A stretch of DNA of 64,000 nt from Mycobacterium sp. JS623 (GTDB lineage: Bacteria > Actinomycetota > Actinomycetes > Mycobacteriales > Mycobacteriaceae): contig NC_019966.1 in assembly GCF_000328565.1 (NCBI RefSeq), forward strand, positions 3,844,001 to 3,908,000, in the 5' to 3' direction. Below the pieces are notes generated by a model, which worked only from the letters and a program-made list of their open reading frames with translations, was not told where the DNA came from and ran no database searches. Below, one piece after another: positions 35,906-44,999 of the stretch. Positions within the stretch are counted from its first letter, which is position 1, and each line of letters begins with the position of its first letter. The translations under genes and the position numbers were made by a program.

Positions 35906-37014
35906 AACATCTCCGTCTGGGAGGGCTGGCCCAACAAGATGCGACCCGGCAACTCGCGGGAGGCCTCGTTGACTTGGAAATGCGCGGTAGCCGTGAAGGC
36001 GTCGCGGAACCGGCGCTGCAGCGGCGCCCCGTCGTAGATGGCGCTGCCGCCGGCAAGGTCGTACATCGTGCGCACCACATCAGCGGAAACCCGCACCCCG
36101 TGGGTCGCCGCCAGCCGCAATCGGGTACGCGGCTCAACCGGCACCGGCGAGCTGTCTTGGCTTGCCTGCCAAGTTGTTTCGATCGCCTGGTAATACAGCG
36201 CTCGCGCAGACTCCAGATCGGACTCTGCTTTCGCGACAGCCGCCTGGACGACGGGCCGCTCGCCCAACGTGCGACTGGACGAAACACCCTTTTTGGTCCC
36301 TGCCAGCTCGATGAAGTCGTCAATCGCGGCGCGCGCGTTGCCCATTGCGGCGGCGGTGATACACGCGGCGAAGAACCCGAACGGCGGAAATCGGTACAGG
36401 GGCCGGTCGATCACGGGTCCGTCGAATATCGAAAACACCCGCGTATCAGGGACGAATACCTCGTGCGCCACCGTGTCATGGCTGCCGGTGCCGCGCAGAC
36501 CGAGGGTGTGCCACGTGTCGAGGATCTCGAGTTGGACGGTGGGCACGGCGACCACGGCAGGCGCTCCGTCGAGCACGCAACCGGCGAACAGCACATCGGC
36601 ATGGGTGATGCCGCTGCAAAACGCCCACCGCCCCGACACCACTACACCGCCGGGCGCACGGATGGCCTTGCCATGGGGTGCCCACACACCGGCGGCCACA
36701 CCGCGTCCGTCACCGAACAAATCATCGCGGCTCAAGGCGGGCAGATAAGCGATGAGCAGGCTGCTGGTGATCGCGATCGAAACACACCACCCGGCCGACG
36801 TGTCGCCTCGCGCGACCTCTTCGGCACACCGCAGCGCCGTGGCCGGATCCAGCTCGGGGCCCCCGACCTCCACGGGGGCGCCGCCGCGCAGCAGCCCGGA
36901 GGCGGTCAGTGCGTCGACGAGTTCGCCGGGGAGTCTGCGCTCGGCGTCGATCTGTGCCGCCATGCCGCGTGCCGTCTGCGCAATCTCGCGGGCGCGCTCC
37001 TGGATGTCCGTCAT
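35902..37014 (-). CDS. Acyl-CoA dehydrogenase-fold flavin monooxygenase (HsaA-like)
   Basis: A 370-residue protein of the acyl-CoA dehydrogenase fold used by two-component hydroxylases such as HsaA. CAEEVARGDTSAGWCVSIA, VSGRWAFCSGITHADVLFAG, LDTWHTLGLRGTGSHDTVAHEVFVPD and MYDLAGGSAIYDGAPLQRRFRDAFTATAHFQVN are characteristic; the acyl-CoA dehydrogenase catalytic Glu is not evident. It would hydroxylate or desulfurise an aromatic or sulfonated compound with a flavin supplied by a reductase. The start ATG at 37014 is followed upstream by a TetR operator. Confidence 0.88.
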   Translation of the reverse strand: MTDIQERAREIAQTARGMAAQIDAERRLPGELVDALTASGLLRGGAPVEVGGPELDPATALRCAEEVARGDTSAGWCVSIAITSSLLIAYLPALSRDDLFGDGRGVAAGVWAPHGKAIRAPGGVVVSGRWAFCSGITHADVLFAGCVLDGAPAVVAVPTVQLEILDTWHTLGLRGTGSHDTVAHEVFVPDTRVFSIFDGPVIDRPLYRFPPFGFFAACITAAAMGNARAAIDDFIELAGTKKGVSSSRTLGERPVVQAAVAKAESDLESARALYYQAIETTWQASQDSSPVPVEPRTRLRLAATHGVRVSADVVRTMYDLAGGSAIYDGAPLQRRFRDAFTATAHFQVNEASRELPGRILLGQPSQTEML

Positions 37015-37035
37015 CACCGTCCTCCATATCACCGA

Positions 37036-37069
37036 AAGCTACACCACTGTAGCTACAGTGGTGTAGCTT
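37036..37069. promoter_or_regulatory. 34-bp perfect palindrome, TetR operator
   Basis: Left arm AAGCTACACCACTGTAG and its exact complement form a perfect 34-bp palindrome. Inside are two overlapping GCTACA-N4-TGTAGC repeats, enough for two TetR dimers. It fills the gap between the monooxygenase (minus) and the TetR gene (plus) and touches the TetR ATG. Confidence 0.88.
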
Positions 37070-37693
37070 ATGTCAATGGCCGAAACCGCAGTGCGGCGCA
37101 ATCGCCCCTACGCCCCGCGGCTCACGCCGGAGCAACGGCGCGAACAGCTGCTGGACGTGGTGCTCGACATCATCGACCACGACGGTGTCGCCGCGGTCAG
37201 CATGGACGCGGTCGCGCGCCGCGCCGGTGTCACGCGTCCCGTGGTCTATAACCACTTCACCGACTCGAACGACATGCTGCGCGCTTCACTCAATCGCGAG
37301 GAACAGCGAGCGCTTGCTCAGCTCGTCGGCGCCATGCCCTGCCCCGGCAACGACCCCGGCCGCGCGTTTCACCATTTGTTCGACACCTACCTGGGCGCGG
37401 TTACCGAGGCGCCGCAACGGTGGCGCTCAATGTTCTTGATCGCGGACAGCTTCACCCCCACACTGCACAAACGCGTCGCCCGTATCCGCACCCGAATCGC
37501 AGACGAACTCGAAGCCACACTGCGTGACTCGTCGATCGGCGGACCACACGCTGATCACGAATTGCTCGCCGACCATCTGCTGGCCGTGCTGTGGGAATCC
37601 GGTCGCCTGCTGTTGGTGTCGCCGCGGGACTTCACGCACGAGCGGCTGCTGCGTTCGCTCGATGCGCTATTCGCGGCGATCGCGCGTAGCTGA
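37070..37693 (+). CDS. TetR-family regulator
   Basis: 207 residues. The HTH is clear: EQLLDVVLDIIDHDGVAAVSMDAVARRAGVTRPVVYNHFTDSNDMLRASL. The C-terminal domain contains AVTEAPQRWRSMFLIADSFTP, seen in regulators of monooxygenase and lipid genes. No ribosome-binding site fits between the palindrome and ATG 37070, so either the mRNA is leaderless or the second ATG at 37076 is used. It most likely represses itself and the divergent flavin enzyme operon. Confidence 0.92.
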   Translation: MSMAETAVRRNRPYAPRLTPEQRREQLLDVVLDIIDHDGVAAVSMDAVARRAGVTRPVVYNHFTDSNDMLRASLNREEQRALAQLVGAMPCPGNDPGRAFHHLFDTYLGAVTEAPQRWRSMFLIADSFTPTLHKRVARIRTRIADELEATLRDSSIGGPHADHELLADHLLAVLWESGRLLLVSPRDFTHERLLRSLDALFAAIARS

Positions 37694-38782
37694 TTACAAG
37701 TACGCCGTCTGGTTCACCAGCCGCACTGAGGCCACGCCGTCAGGATAGAACTCCGCGATGGACAGTGACGCAAGGTCGAGATGCAACCGGTAGAGAATGC
37801 CGGGGCCCGCGTCCAACGCCATCCGCAAAAGCGTCTTGATCGGTGTCACATGGGAGACCACCAACACGTTCTCGCCGTTGTGCTCTTTGATGATTCGTGC
37901 CTTCGCCCTGCGGATGCGTTCGGCGACGCTGTCAAAGCTCTCGCCGTCGGGAGGGGCGACGCTGGTGTCTCGCAGCCAGCGCCGGTGCTGCTCAGGGTCA
38001 CGCTCGGCGGCCTCGCCAAACGTCAGCCCCTCCCAGCCGCCGAAATCCGTTTCGATCAAGTCGTGGTCGACGGTGACATCAAGTCCGAGCGCCTTCGCCG
38101 CCGCGGCGGCAGTGTCATAGGCGCGTTGCAGCGGTGACGTGATGACGGCGTCGATGCCGCCCTTCTGCGCGAGGAACTGCGCGGCGGCCTCGGCTTGGCG
38201 CCTGCCAATCTCGGTCAGCGCAGGGTTGCCGCGACCGGAATACCGCCGCTGCGTGGACAACTCGGTCTGCCCGTGACGCAGCAACAGGAATCGAGTCGGC
38301 GCGCCGCTGGCACCGATCCAACCCGCTGGTGACGTCGGCGCGTGCGCTTCCTTTGGCGCCTCTGCGGGCGCCTCGATTTCGGTGGCGGCGTCCATCGCCT
38401 CATTGGCCAGTCGATCGGCATGGCTGTTCTTGGCCCGGGGGATCCAGGTGTAGGTGATGTGCTCGAACCGGGCGGACAGCGCAGTGGCCTGCTGATGCAG
38501 TGCAGCGATATCGGGGTGCTTGACCTTCCAGCGGCCCGACATCTGTTCCACCACCAGCTTGGAATCCATTGATACGTCGACCTCGGTGGCGCCGATCTTG
38601 GCGGCCTCCTCGAGTCCCGCGATCAGCCCGCGATATTCGGCGACGTTGTTGGTGGCCGACCCGATGGCCTGCTTGCTCTCGGCCAGGACGGCCGTGCGGT
38701 CCGCGGTCCACACCACCAACCCGTAGCCCGCAGGACCGGGGTTGCCCCGTGACCCGCCGTCGGCCTCGACGATCACCTTCAT
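37694..38782 (-). CDS. rnhC: Bifunctional RNase HI and histidine acid phosphatase
   Basis: A 362-residue fusion as in Rv2228c. The N-terminal RNase HI domain (about residues 1-135) has catalytic carboxylates in VEADGGSRGNPGPAGYG, NNVAEYRGLIAGLE and DSKLVVEQM, and removes RNA from RNA-DNA hybrids. After a Pro/Ala linker, the C-terminal phosphatase domain starts FLLLRHGQTELSTQRRYSG with the RHG catalytic histidine and contains VVSHVTPIKTLLR; it is CobC-like and may act on alpha-ribazole phosphate. The start overlaps the stop of the preceding gene (ATGA). Confidence 0.95.
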   Translation of the reverse strand: MKVIVEADGGSRGNPGPAGYGLVVWTADRTAVLAESKQAIGSATNNVAEYRGLIAGLEEAAKIGATEVDVSMDSKLVVEQMSGRWKVKHPDIAALHQQATALSARFEHITYTWIPRAKNSHADRLANEAMDAATEIEAPAEAPKEAHAPTSPAGWIGASGAPTRFLLLRHGQTELSTQRRYSGRGNPALTEIGRRQAEAAAQFLAQKGGIDAVITSPLQRAYDTAAAAAKALGLDVTVDHDLIETDFGGWEGLTFGEAAERDPEQHRRWLRDTSVAPPDGESFDSVAERIRRAKARIIKEHNGENVLVVSHVTPIKTLLRMALDAGPGILYRLHLDLASLSIAEFYPDGVASVRLVNQTAYL

Positions 38783-39516
38783 GCGCCGGTTCCCTTGACT
38801 CGCAGCAGGATCGCCCCGCACTCCGGGCAGCGCAGCACCTCGTCGTCGGCGGCGGCCGAGATGCGGGCCAACTCGCCCTTGTCGATCTCGATCCGGCATG
38901 CGCCGCAACGTCGCCCCTGCAGCAGTCCCGCACCGGCCCCGCCGTGGGCACGCTGGCGTTCGTAGAGCCCTACCAGTTCAGGATCCAGGGCCGCCGCGAG
39001 TTCGTCTCTGCGAGAAACGAATTGGTGGCGCTGCTGGTTGATCTCGGCACGCTGCTCGTCGCATGCGCTTTGGGCATCGGTCAGTTTGGTCTGCAGCTCG
39101 TCGATCTCGGTCAGCGCAGCCGCCTGCTGCCCCTGCAGCTCCTCGCGGCGCTCCATCACATCCAGCAGGGAGTCTTCCAGGCTGGACTGGCGCCTCTCGA
39201 GCGTCTCGAGTTCGTGCTGCAGGTCGGTGAGCTGCTTGGCGTCGATGGTGCCCGCCGCAAGCAGGCTGCGGTCCCGGTCCTCGCGCTGCCTGACGGCGTC
39301 GATCTCGGACTCGAACTTGGCCACCTGTGCGTCAAGGTCCTCGAGCGCGATCTGCACGACGGCCAACCGGTCGTTGGCCTCCCGGTGCGCCGTCTGAGCT
39401 TCTTCGAGCCGCTGCTGTGCAGGCAGGTTCTTGCCGCGGTGTTCGATGCGGCTGAGCTCGGCGTCGACCTGGGCCAGTTCGAGCAGCGAACGTTGTTGAA
39501 CTACTTCTGCTTTCAT
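38779..39516 (-). CDS. Coiled-coil zinc-ribbon protein (Rv2229c-like)
   Basis: 245 residues. Residues about 1-185 form a long coiled coil ([52 protein letters not shown]). The C-terminal zinc ribbon has two CxxC knuckles: [17 protein letters not shown] and [11 protein letters not shown]. Family members are tied to the Nif3 gene in many bacteria; a nucleic-acid or secretion role has been proposed but is not settled. It lies in a run of four-base overlaps with both neighbours. Confidence 0.92.
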   Translation of the reverse strand: MKAEVVQQRSLLELAQVDAELSRIEHRGKNLPAQQRLEEAQTAHREANDRLAVVQIALEDLDAQVAKFESEIDAVRQREDRDRSLLAAGTIDAKQLTDLQHELETLERRQSSLEDSLLDVMERREELQGQQAAALTEIDELQTKLTDAQSACDEQRAEINQQRHQFVSRRDELAAALDPELVGLYERQRAHGGAGAGLLQGRRCGACRIEIDKGELARISAAADDEVLRCPECGAILLRVKGTGA

Positions 39517-40640
39517 GTCCTGTTTCTCTCGACATTCCAGGGATCGGTGCGTATCGCCGACACTCGCACCGGCAGCGCGTCGCCGAAGTGGCCGCGCAGC
39601 AGATCGGCTGCCTGCCTACACCACGGAAATTCACTGGCCCAGTGCGCGACGTCGACAAGCGCGACATTCGATGCGCGCGTGTGCTCGTCGGCCGGATGAT
39701 GGCGTAGATCCGCGGTGACATAGGCCTGCACGCCGGCGTCGGCGACGGCGTTGAGCAGCGAGTCGCCCGCTCCCCCGCATACCGCAACGCGCGACACCGG
39801 CGCTTCCGAATCGCCAGCCGCCCGCACGCCCCACGATGTGCCGGGCAGTGCATCGTGGACCCGAGAAACAAACGCGGACAACGGTTCTGGCCTTGGCAAC
39901 GTGCCGATTCGACCCAAACCGACATCGCCGGGCACAGTGGCCAAGCCGAAGATGTCGAAGGCGGGCTCCTCGTAGGGATGCGCGGTCCGCAACGCGGCCA
40001 GCACATGCGCCCGCTGCCGCGACGGCGCGACGACCTCGACCCGATCCTCGGGAACCCGCTCGACGCTGCCGACCGTGCCGATTGTCGGCGACGCTCCCTC
40101 GGTCGGCAGGAACTGCCCGGTGCCCGGCACGCTCCAGCTGCAGTGCGAGTAGTCACCGATGTGGCCCGCGCCCGCGGCGAACATCGCCTGACGCACGGCG
40201 TCGGCGGCGTCGGCGGGCACGAACACCACCCACTTGTCCACGCCGGCACCTACGGAGATCGGCTCCAACACCTCTTCGACGGTCAGCCCGAGGGTTTCGG
40301 CCAGCGCGTCGGACACCCCGGGCGAGGCCGCGTCGGCGTTCGTGTGCGCTGTAAACAATGCCCGGCCGGTGCGGATCATCTGGTGCAAAAGGGCGCCCTT
40401 GGCGGTGCTGGCGGCGACGGTGTCGACGCCACGCAGCAGCAGGGGGTGGTGCGCGAGCAGCAGTCCGCGGTCGGGCACCTCGGCGACGACGGCAGCCGTC
40501 GCGTCGACCGCGACGGTCACGGTATCGACGGCTTCGCCCGGGTCGCCGCACACCAGGCCGACCGAATCCCAATCCGCTGCCAACCGCGGCTGGTAGGCCG
40601 CGTCGAGCACCCCGATGATCTCCGACAGCGGCACGCTCAT
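39513..40640 (-). CDS. Nif3-like dinuclear metal protein (YqfO type)
   Basis: 375 residues. The Nif3 fold is split by an inserted CutA-like domain at about residues 130-220 ([31 protein letters not shown]). Metal ligands appear in [27 protein letters not shown] and, at the C-terminus, [13 protein letters not shown]. Proposed roles include GTP cyclohydrolase-like or nucleotide-binding functions; none is proven. The ATG at 40640 overlaps the stop of the cobC-like gene. Confidence 0.92.
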   Translation of the reverse strand: MSVPLSEIIGVLDAAYQPRLAADWDSVGLVCGDPGEAVDTVTVAVDATAAVVAEVPDRGLLLAHHPLLLRGVDTVAASTAKGALLHQMIRTGRALFTAHTNADAASPGVSDALAETLGLTVEEVLEPISVGAGVDKWVVFVPADAADAVRQAMFAAGAGHIGDYSHCSWSVPGTGQFLPTEGASPTIGTVGSVERVPEDRVEVVAPSRQRAHVLAALRTAHPYEEPAFDIFGLATVPGDVGLGRIGTLPRPEPLSAFVSRVHDALPGTSWGVRAAGDSEAPVSRVAVCGGAGDSLLNAVADAGVQAYVTADLRHHPADEHTRASNVALVDVAHWASEFPWCRQAADLLRGHFGDALPVRVSAIRTDPWNVERNRT

Positions 40641-41179
40641 CGCAGCGACTCGGCAATCGCGTCGACCAGGACCGGCCACTCCATGCGCACCGCCGCACGG
40701 AGGTATTCACCGTCGAGCCCGATGAACCTGTCACACCGTCGCACCGCTATGCCCTTGCCGTCCAAGTGCTTTCGCAACAAATCGGCGTCCGGCACGGTGA
40801 ACAGGACGAAGGGTGCGCAGCCGTCAATGACATCCAGGCCGATGCTAGTCAACCCGGCCACCATCTCGCCGCGCAGCATCGACGTCGGGTCGGTCGGATT
40901 GCCGACGACGACGAGATCGGCCTCCTCTGGCACGTCCGCGCCGGCCAGCCGGGCCACGTTGTCGACGCTTCGGCCGTGTCTGGCGGCGACGGCGTGCAGC
41001 GCGCGGTCTTCGTCCGCGGCACTCGGATATCGACCGAGGTCAGCCAGCCGCGCGGCCAGCCGGTCAACCAGCCACGACGGCGGCTCGGAGGCGCGCACGT
41101 TGACCGCGAAGTCCAGCATGCCGGGCGCTGCGGCCTGGTCGCCGTGGTAGCGCGCGGCGGCACGGGGTTGACTGGCCAC
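40637..41179 (-). CDS. CobC-like aminotransferase remnant, catalytic core deleted
   Basis: 180 residues against about 360 for the Rv2231c family. The N-terminal part ([42 protein letters not shown]) and the C-terminal part ([34 protein letters not shown]) are normal. Two internal stretches are missing: one after SVDNV, and a larger one after [11 protein letters not shown], which in the full family contains the PLP-binding lysine (SLTKTW type). The frame is intact, so a protein can be made, but aminotransferase activity is not expected. GTG start; coupled to the Nif3 gene. Confidence 0.85.
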   Translation of the reverse strand: MASQPRAAARYHGDQAAAPGMLDFAVNVRASEPPSWLVDRLAARLADLGRYPSAADEDRALHAVAARHGRSVDNVARLAGADVPEEADLVVVGNPTDPTSMLRGEMVAGLTSIGLDVIDGCAPFVLFTVPDADLLRKHLDGKGIAVRRCDRFIGLDGEYLRAAVRMEWPVLVDAIAESLR

Positions 41180-41212
41180 AGCACGACACTAGACGTCGGC
41201 GACAATGGAGTC

Positions 41213-41890
41213 GTGACAGAAACCCTGCGCAGTACCGTCGCGGCCCGCCCGCAGTTGGTGCTCTTCGACCTCGACGGCACCCTGACCGACTCCGCGCAGG
41301 GCATCGTGTCCAGCTTCCGGCACGCACTCGCCGAGGTCGGGGCCGTCGTGCCGGACGGCGATCTGGCCAGCCGCATCGTCGGTCCACCGATGCATCACAC
41401 GCTCACCGAACTGGGGCTCGGCGCGCACACGGATGCCGCGATCGCCGCCTATCGGGCGGACTACACCACCCGCGGCTGGGCGATGAACAGCCTGTTCGAC
41501 GGCATCGCCGAGTTGCTCGGCGATCTGCAGGCGGCCGGTGTTCGGCTCGCGGTAGCGACGTCGAAGGCGGAGCCGACCGCGCGACGCATCCTCGCCCACT
41601 TCGGACTCGACGGGCACTTCGAGGTGATTGCGGGCGCCAGCGTCGACGGCACCCGGGCCACCAAATCCGATGTTGTCGCCCATGCGCTTGCCCAGCTGCA
41701 TCCGCTGCCCGACCGGGTGCTGATGGTCGGCGACCGGGCCCATGACGTCGAGGGCGCCGCCGAGCACGGCATCGACACGGTTGTGGTCGGCTGGGGGTAC
41801 GGTCGCGCCGACTTTGACGATCCGGACGCCGTCAAGGCTCTCGCGCACGTCTCCACCGTCGAGGATCTGCGCGGGGTGCTGGGTGTCTGA
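41213..41890 (+). CDS. ptkA: HAD-family phosphatase/PtkA-like protein
   Basis: A 225-residue HAD hydrolase: motif I FDLDGTLTDSAQG, motif II VATSKAEP, motif IV VLMVGDRAHDVEGAAEHG. The M. tuberculosis orthologue by position (Rv2232) was described as a protein tyrosine kinase that modifies PtpA; by sequence this one is a phosphoglycolate phosphatase-like HAD enzyme. The GTG start gives VTETLRST; the stop overlaps the ptpA GTG by 8 bases, so the two are made together, which suits a joint signalling role. Confidence 0.85.
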   Translation: MTETLRSTVAARPQLVLFDLDGTLTDSAQGIVSSFRHALAEVGAVVPDGDLASRIVGPPMHHTLTELGLGAHTDAAIAAYRADYTTRGWAMNSLFDGIAELLGDLQAAGVRLAVATSKAEPTARRILAHFGLDGHFEVIAGASVDGTRATKSDVVAHALAQLHPLPDRVLMVGDRAHDVEGAAEHGIDTVVVGWGYGRADFDDPDAVKALAHVSTVEDLRGVLGV

Positions 41891-42377
41891 GCCACTGCAC
41901 GTCACGTTCATCTGCTCGGGAAACATCTGCCGGTCACCGATGGCCGAGAAGATGTTCGCTCACCAGATCAAGGAGCGCGGCCTGTCCGACGCGGTGCGAG
42001 TGACGAGCGCGGGCACCGGCGGCTGGCATGCGGGCGATCCCGCCGATCGGCGCGCCGCCCACGTACTGCGTGAGCACGGGTACCCCACCGCGCATCGCGC
42101 CGCGCAGATCGACAGCGACCACTTGGCAGCGGATCTTGTTGTGGCCCTTGGTCGCAACCACGAACGGATGCTGCGGGAAATGGGCGTTCCGCCCGACAGG
42201 ATTCGGATGCTGCGGTCGTTCGACCCACGGTCAGGAGCGCACGCACTTGACGTCGAAGACCCGTACTACGGCACGCACGACGATTTCGAGGACGTGTTCA
42301 CCGTGATCGAGGCGTCGCTGCCCGGGCTGCACGACTGGGTGGACGAGAAGTTGGCGGGTCGGGGAATCGCAAGCTGA
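41883..42377 (+). CDS. ptpA: Low-molecular-weight protein tyrosine phosphatase
   Basis: A 164-residue phosphatase with signature CSGNICRS (Cys11 nucleophile, Arg17) and the general acid in ALDVEDPYYG. The N-terminus SEPLHVTFIC matches the M. tuberculosis PtpA start, which supports the GTG at 41883. PtpA of pathogenic species is secreted and blocks phagosome acidification; in a saprophyte the role is unknown. The next gene starts on the last base of the stop codon. Confidence 0.94.
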   Translation: MSEPLHVTFICSGNICRSPMAEKMFAHQIKERGLSDAVRVTSAGTGGWHAGDPADRRAAHVLREHGYPTAHRAAQIDSDHLAADLVVALGRNHERMLREMGVPPDRIRMLRSFDPRSGAHALDVEDPYYGTHDDFEDVFTVIEASLPGLHDWVDEKLAGRGIAS

Positions 42378-43195
42378 TGCAACGGTGGGCGTTTGTGTTG
42401 CGGCCGGCGTGGCTGGCCCTGTTTGTCGTGGTGCTCGCATTCGCCTACCTGTGCTTCACCGTGCTGGCGCCGTGGCAACTGGGCAAGAACGCCAAGACAT
42501 CGCGTGAGAACACCCAGATTTCGAATTCGCTGTCCGCCGACCCGGTACCGCTGAAAACCTTTCTGCCGCAGCAGGATTCGTCGGCGCCCGACGCTCAGTG
42601 GCGGCGGGTGACGGCGACGGGACGCTATCTGCCCGATCAGCAGGTACTGGCCCGGCTTCGCGTCATCGACGGAGATCCAGCGTTCGAGGTGCTGACGCCG
42701 TTCGCCGTCGACGGTGGCCCGGTTGTCCTGGTCGACCGCGGATACGTGCGACCCGAGCAGGGCTCGAAGGTGCCTGCCATCGCTGGTGCACCGACCGGGA
42801 CGGTCACGATCACCGCACGGCTGCGCGACTCCGAGCCGGTGGTGGCCGGTAAGGAGCCGTTCCGCGAGGGCGGGGCGCAGCAGGTGTATTCGATCAACAC
42901 CGGGCAGATCTCGGCGCTCACCCGCACGCCGTTGGCCGGCTCATATGTCCAACTCATCGAGGATCAGCCAGGCGGGCTCGGCGTCATCGCGTTGCCTCGC
43001 CTCGATGCCGGCCCGTTCCTGTCCTACGGCATCCAGTGGATCGCGTTCGGCATCATTGCCCCGATCCTGTTGGGCTACTTCATCTACGCCGAGATCCGGG
43101 AGCGCCGACGCGAGAAGGCCGCTGCGCCGAAGACGCCCGACGCGCCGCTTACCGTCGAACAGAAGCTCGCCGACCGATACGGCAGGCGGCACTGA
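42377..43195 (+). CDS. SURF1 family protein
   Basis: A 272-residue membrane protein with one helix near each end (about residues 10-30 and 215-237) around a periplasmic domain, the SURF1 plan. FTVLAPWQLGKNAKTSRENTQI, WRRVTATGRYLPDQQVLARLR and VVLVDRGYVRP are family marks. SURF1 assists cytochrome c oxidase assembly. The C-terminus is basic and cytoplasmic. The gene overlaps the convergent cobD by 47 bases and the ptpA stop by one base. Confidence 0.92.
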   Translation: MQRWAFVLRPAWLALFVVVLAFAYLCFTVLAPWQLGKNAKTSRENTQISNSLSADPVPLKTFLPQQDSSAPDAQWRRVTATGRYLPDQQVLARLRVIDGDPAFEVLTPFAVDGGPVVLVDRGYVRPEQGSKVPAIAGAPTGTVTITARLRDSEPVVAGKEPFREGGAQQVYSINTGQISALTRTPLAGSYVQLIEDQPGGLGVIALPRLDAGPFLSYGIQWIAFGIIAPILLGYFIYAEIRERRREKAAAPKTPDAPLTVEQKLADRYGRRH

Positions 43196-44114
43196 GGCCG
43201 ACGGCGGTCACGGCGGCGGCCTGAACGATGCGCGACAACTGCACAGCCCGCGCGAGATCCGCAACCTCGGGGGCTCGTCCGTCGCCCAGCGTCGGCCTGA
43301 TCTCCAGTTCGTGCGCATACTGCGTCGGCCCGCCAAGGCGCACACCAAGCGCACCTGCGAAAGCTGCCTCCACCACTCCCGCGTTGGGGCTGGGGTGACG
43401 GGCCGCGTCGCGGCGCCAGGCGCGTAACGCTCCGAAAGGTGAACCACCCACGAGTGGCGCGCACACCGCCACCAGGACGCCGGTGACGCGGGCCGCGACG
43501 AAACTGGCGGCATCGTCGAATCGCGCTGCCGCCCAACCGAATCGGAGGTAGCGAGGTGACCGGTTGCCGATCATCGCGTCAAGGGTATTGGCGCCGCGAT
43601 AGACGAGCACCGCCGGCGTCCCTCCGACCGCGGCCCACAACACCGGCGCCACGTGTGCGTCGGAGGTGTTCTCGGCGATGGATTCGAGTGCCGCACGCGC
43701 AAGGCCCGCCGAGTCGAGCGCGGCCGGGTCGCGTCCGCATAGTGACGGCAACAGTCGGCGCGCGCCCGCAGTATCACCGGCCGTCAACAGGTCAGCCATC
43801 TGGTGGCCGGTGCGGCTTAACGATGTTCCGCCGAGCGCGACGAACGTCGCGGCCGCGGTGGCCGCGGCGGTTGACCCCGGTCCGCGGGTGGCCCGCTCGA
43901 CGACGATACCGAGCACCGCGAGCGCCCCCAGCAGCGTCCCGACATGCAGCACTCCTGCGCGACGGGAGTCGGCGTAGGTCAACCGTTCCAAAGCCGCTGC
44001 GCCGCCGCCGAACAGCGCGACCGGGTGGCCGCGACGCGGATCGGCAAATAGCAGGTCGGCGAGATAGCCGGCCGCGATTGCCGCGACGCGGCCCCGACTC
44101 GCTGGCGCAAACAC
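43149..44114 (-). CDS. cobD: Adenosylcobinamide-phosphate synthase
   Basis: A 321-residue membrane enzyme of the CobD/CbiB type, which joins aminopropanol phosphate to cobyric acid in vitamin B12 synthesis. AAGYLADLLFADPRRGHPVALFG, ALGGTSLSRTGHQMADLL, LESIAENTSDAHVAPVLWAAVGGTP and YRGANTLDAMIGNRSPRYLRFGWAAARFDD are typical. The start is a GTG giving MFAPASRG. It overlaps the SURF1 gene by 47 bases at the 3' end. Confidence 0.94.
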   Translation of the reverse strand: MFAPASRGRVAAIAAGYLADLLFADPRRGHPVALFGGGAAALERLTYADSRRAGVLHVGTLLGALAVLGIVVERATRGPGSTAAATAAATFVALGGTSLSRTGHQMADLLTAGDTAGARRLLPSLCGRDPAALDSAGLARAALESIAENTSDAHVAPVLWAAVGGTPAVLVYRGANTLDAMIGNRSPRYLRFGWAAARFDDAASFVAARVTGVLVAVCAPLVGGSPFGALRAWRRDAARHPSPNAGVVEAAFAGALGVRLGGPTQYAHELEIRPTLGDGRAPEVADLARAVQLSRIVQAAAVTAVGLSAACRIGRRASVRR

Positions 44115-44517
44115 CCCGGGAGCGTCTCACAAGTGGTCTACACGGTTTCATGAGGCTGGGTCCGCCCCGCCGCCCTACCCGGGCCGCCGATTTGCTGAAC
44201 CCCCGCCGGGTATGGCGTGCTGGATAGCCCGTCGAGAGCGGCAACGTGTACAAGCTTCCGTTGAAGCGCTCGCGCAGCATGCGGGAAAGGGCGCGCCTCG
44301 GCAGGCGAATCATTTAGTGGCGGTTGACCCGCTGGTGCTCCTGGAGCCACTGGTACCGCTCGTGGGCCCGTCGAAGGTTCTGCCGGAATCAAGAATCATC
44401 TGTGTCGGAATCAAGAATCTCCGCGTTCGCTGCGCCCCCGAAGGCGATGATCACTGGTGAACCGGGCAGCTCCCGGCGACGTATGTCTTCGTGATGGAAA
44501 CAGTGAGGAGTCCCCGC
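44115..44517. other. Intergenic region with a tandem direct repeat
   Basis: 403 bases without a supported gene. Short frames on both strands lack coding character. Its one distinct element is the 14-base direct repeat CGGAATCAAGAATC at 44384-44397 and 44406-44419. GAGGAG at 44505-44510 is the ribosome-binding site that selects the ATG at 44518 over two earlier in-frame ATGs. Confidence 0.6.
44384..44419 (+). repeat. Tandem direct repeat CGGAATCAAGAATC
   Basis: Two exact 14-base copies with a start-to-start distance of 22 bases, close to two helical turns, 99 bases before the VOC gene. They suit a pair of binding sites on one DNA face; the protein is unknown. Confidence 0.6.
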
Positions 44518-44913
44518 ATGGCCTTCCCGGCGCTCAACCATGTCGCGCTCACCGTGCACGATCTCGGCGTGAGCGGACCCTGGTACCAAACGCTGATCGG
44601 TGCCGATCCCGTGCTCGACGAGCACACCGACGCCGGCTTCCGACATCTGGTCTGGGCATTCGACAACGGCACGCTGTTCGGTATCCACCAGCACGACCGC
44701 GACATCGAGGGCGGGCAATTCACCGAGTTCCGCGCGGGCCTAGACCATGTCGGGTTCGGCTGCGCCAGCCGCGCCGAACTGCAGGACTGGGTCGACAAGC
44801 TCAATGGCCTTGGCATCGAACACGGCGGCATCGTCGATGCGCACTACGGGTCGGGCGTCAGCTTCCGCGATCCCGACGGCAACGCATTGGAGTTCTTCGC
44901 TCCGCCGGAGTGA
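44518..44913 (+). CDS. VOC superfamily (glyoxalase-like) protein
   Basis: A 131-residue metal-site VOC protein: [30 protein letters not shown] with the first His, [29 protein letters not shown], and [19 protein letters not shown] with the closing Glu. It could be a dioxygenase or lyase of small substrates. The ATG at 44518 follows GAGGAG, better than earlier ATGs at 44491 and 44494. The gene stands between cobD and the cutinase. Confidence 0.88.
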   Translation: MAFPALNHVALTVHDLGVSGPWYQTLIGADPVLDEHTDAGFRHLVWAFDNGTLFGIHQHDRDIEGGQFTEFRAGLDHVGFGCASRAELQDWVDKLNGLGIEHGGIVDAHYGSGVSFRDPDGNALEFFAPPE

Positions 44914-44999
44914 TTGGTGGGCGTAACTGTCCGGTCAGTTACCGAGGCGGACGGCCCGCAGATGTGAACTTACTCGCGGTTTCTCGGTACTATCGCCCG

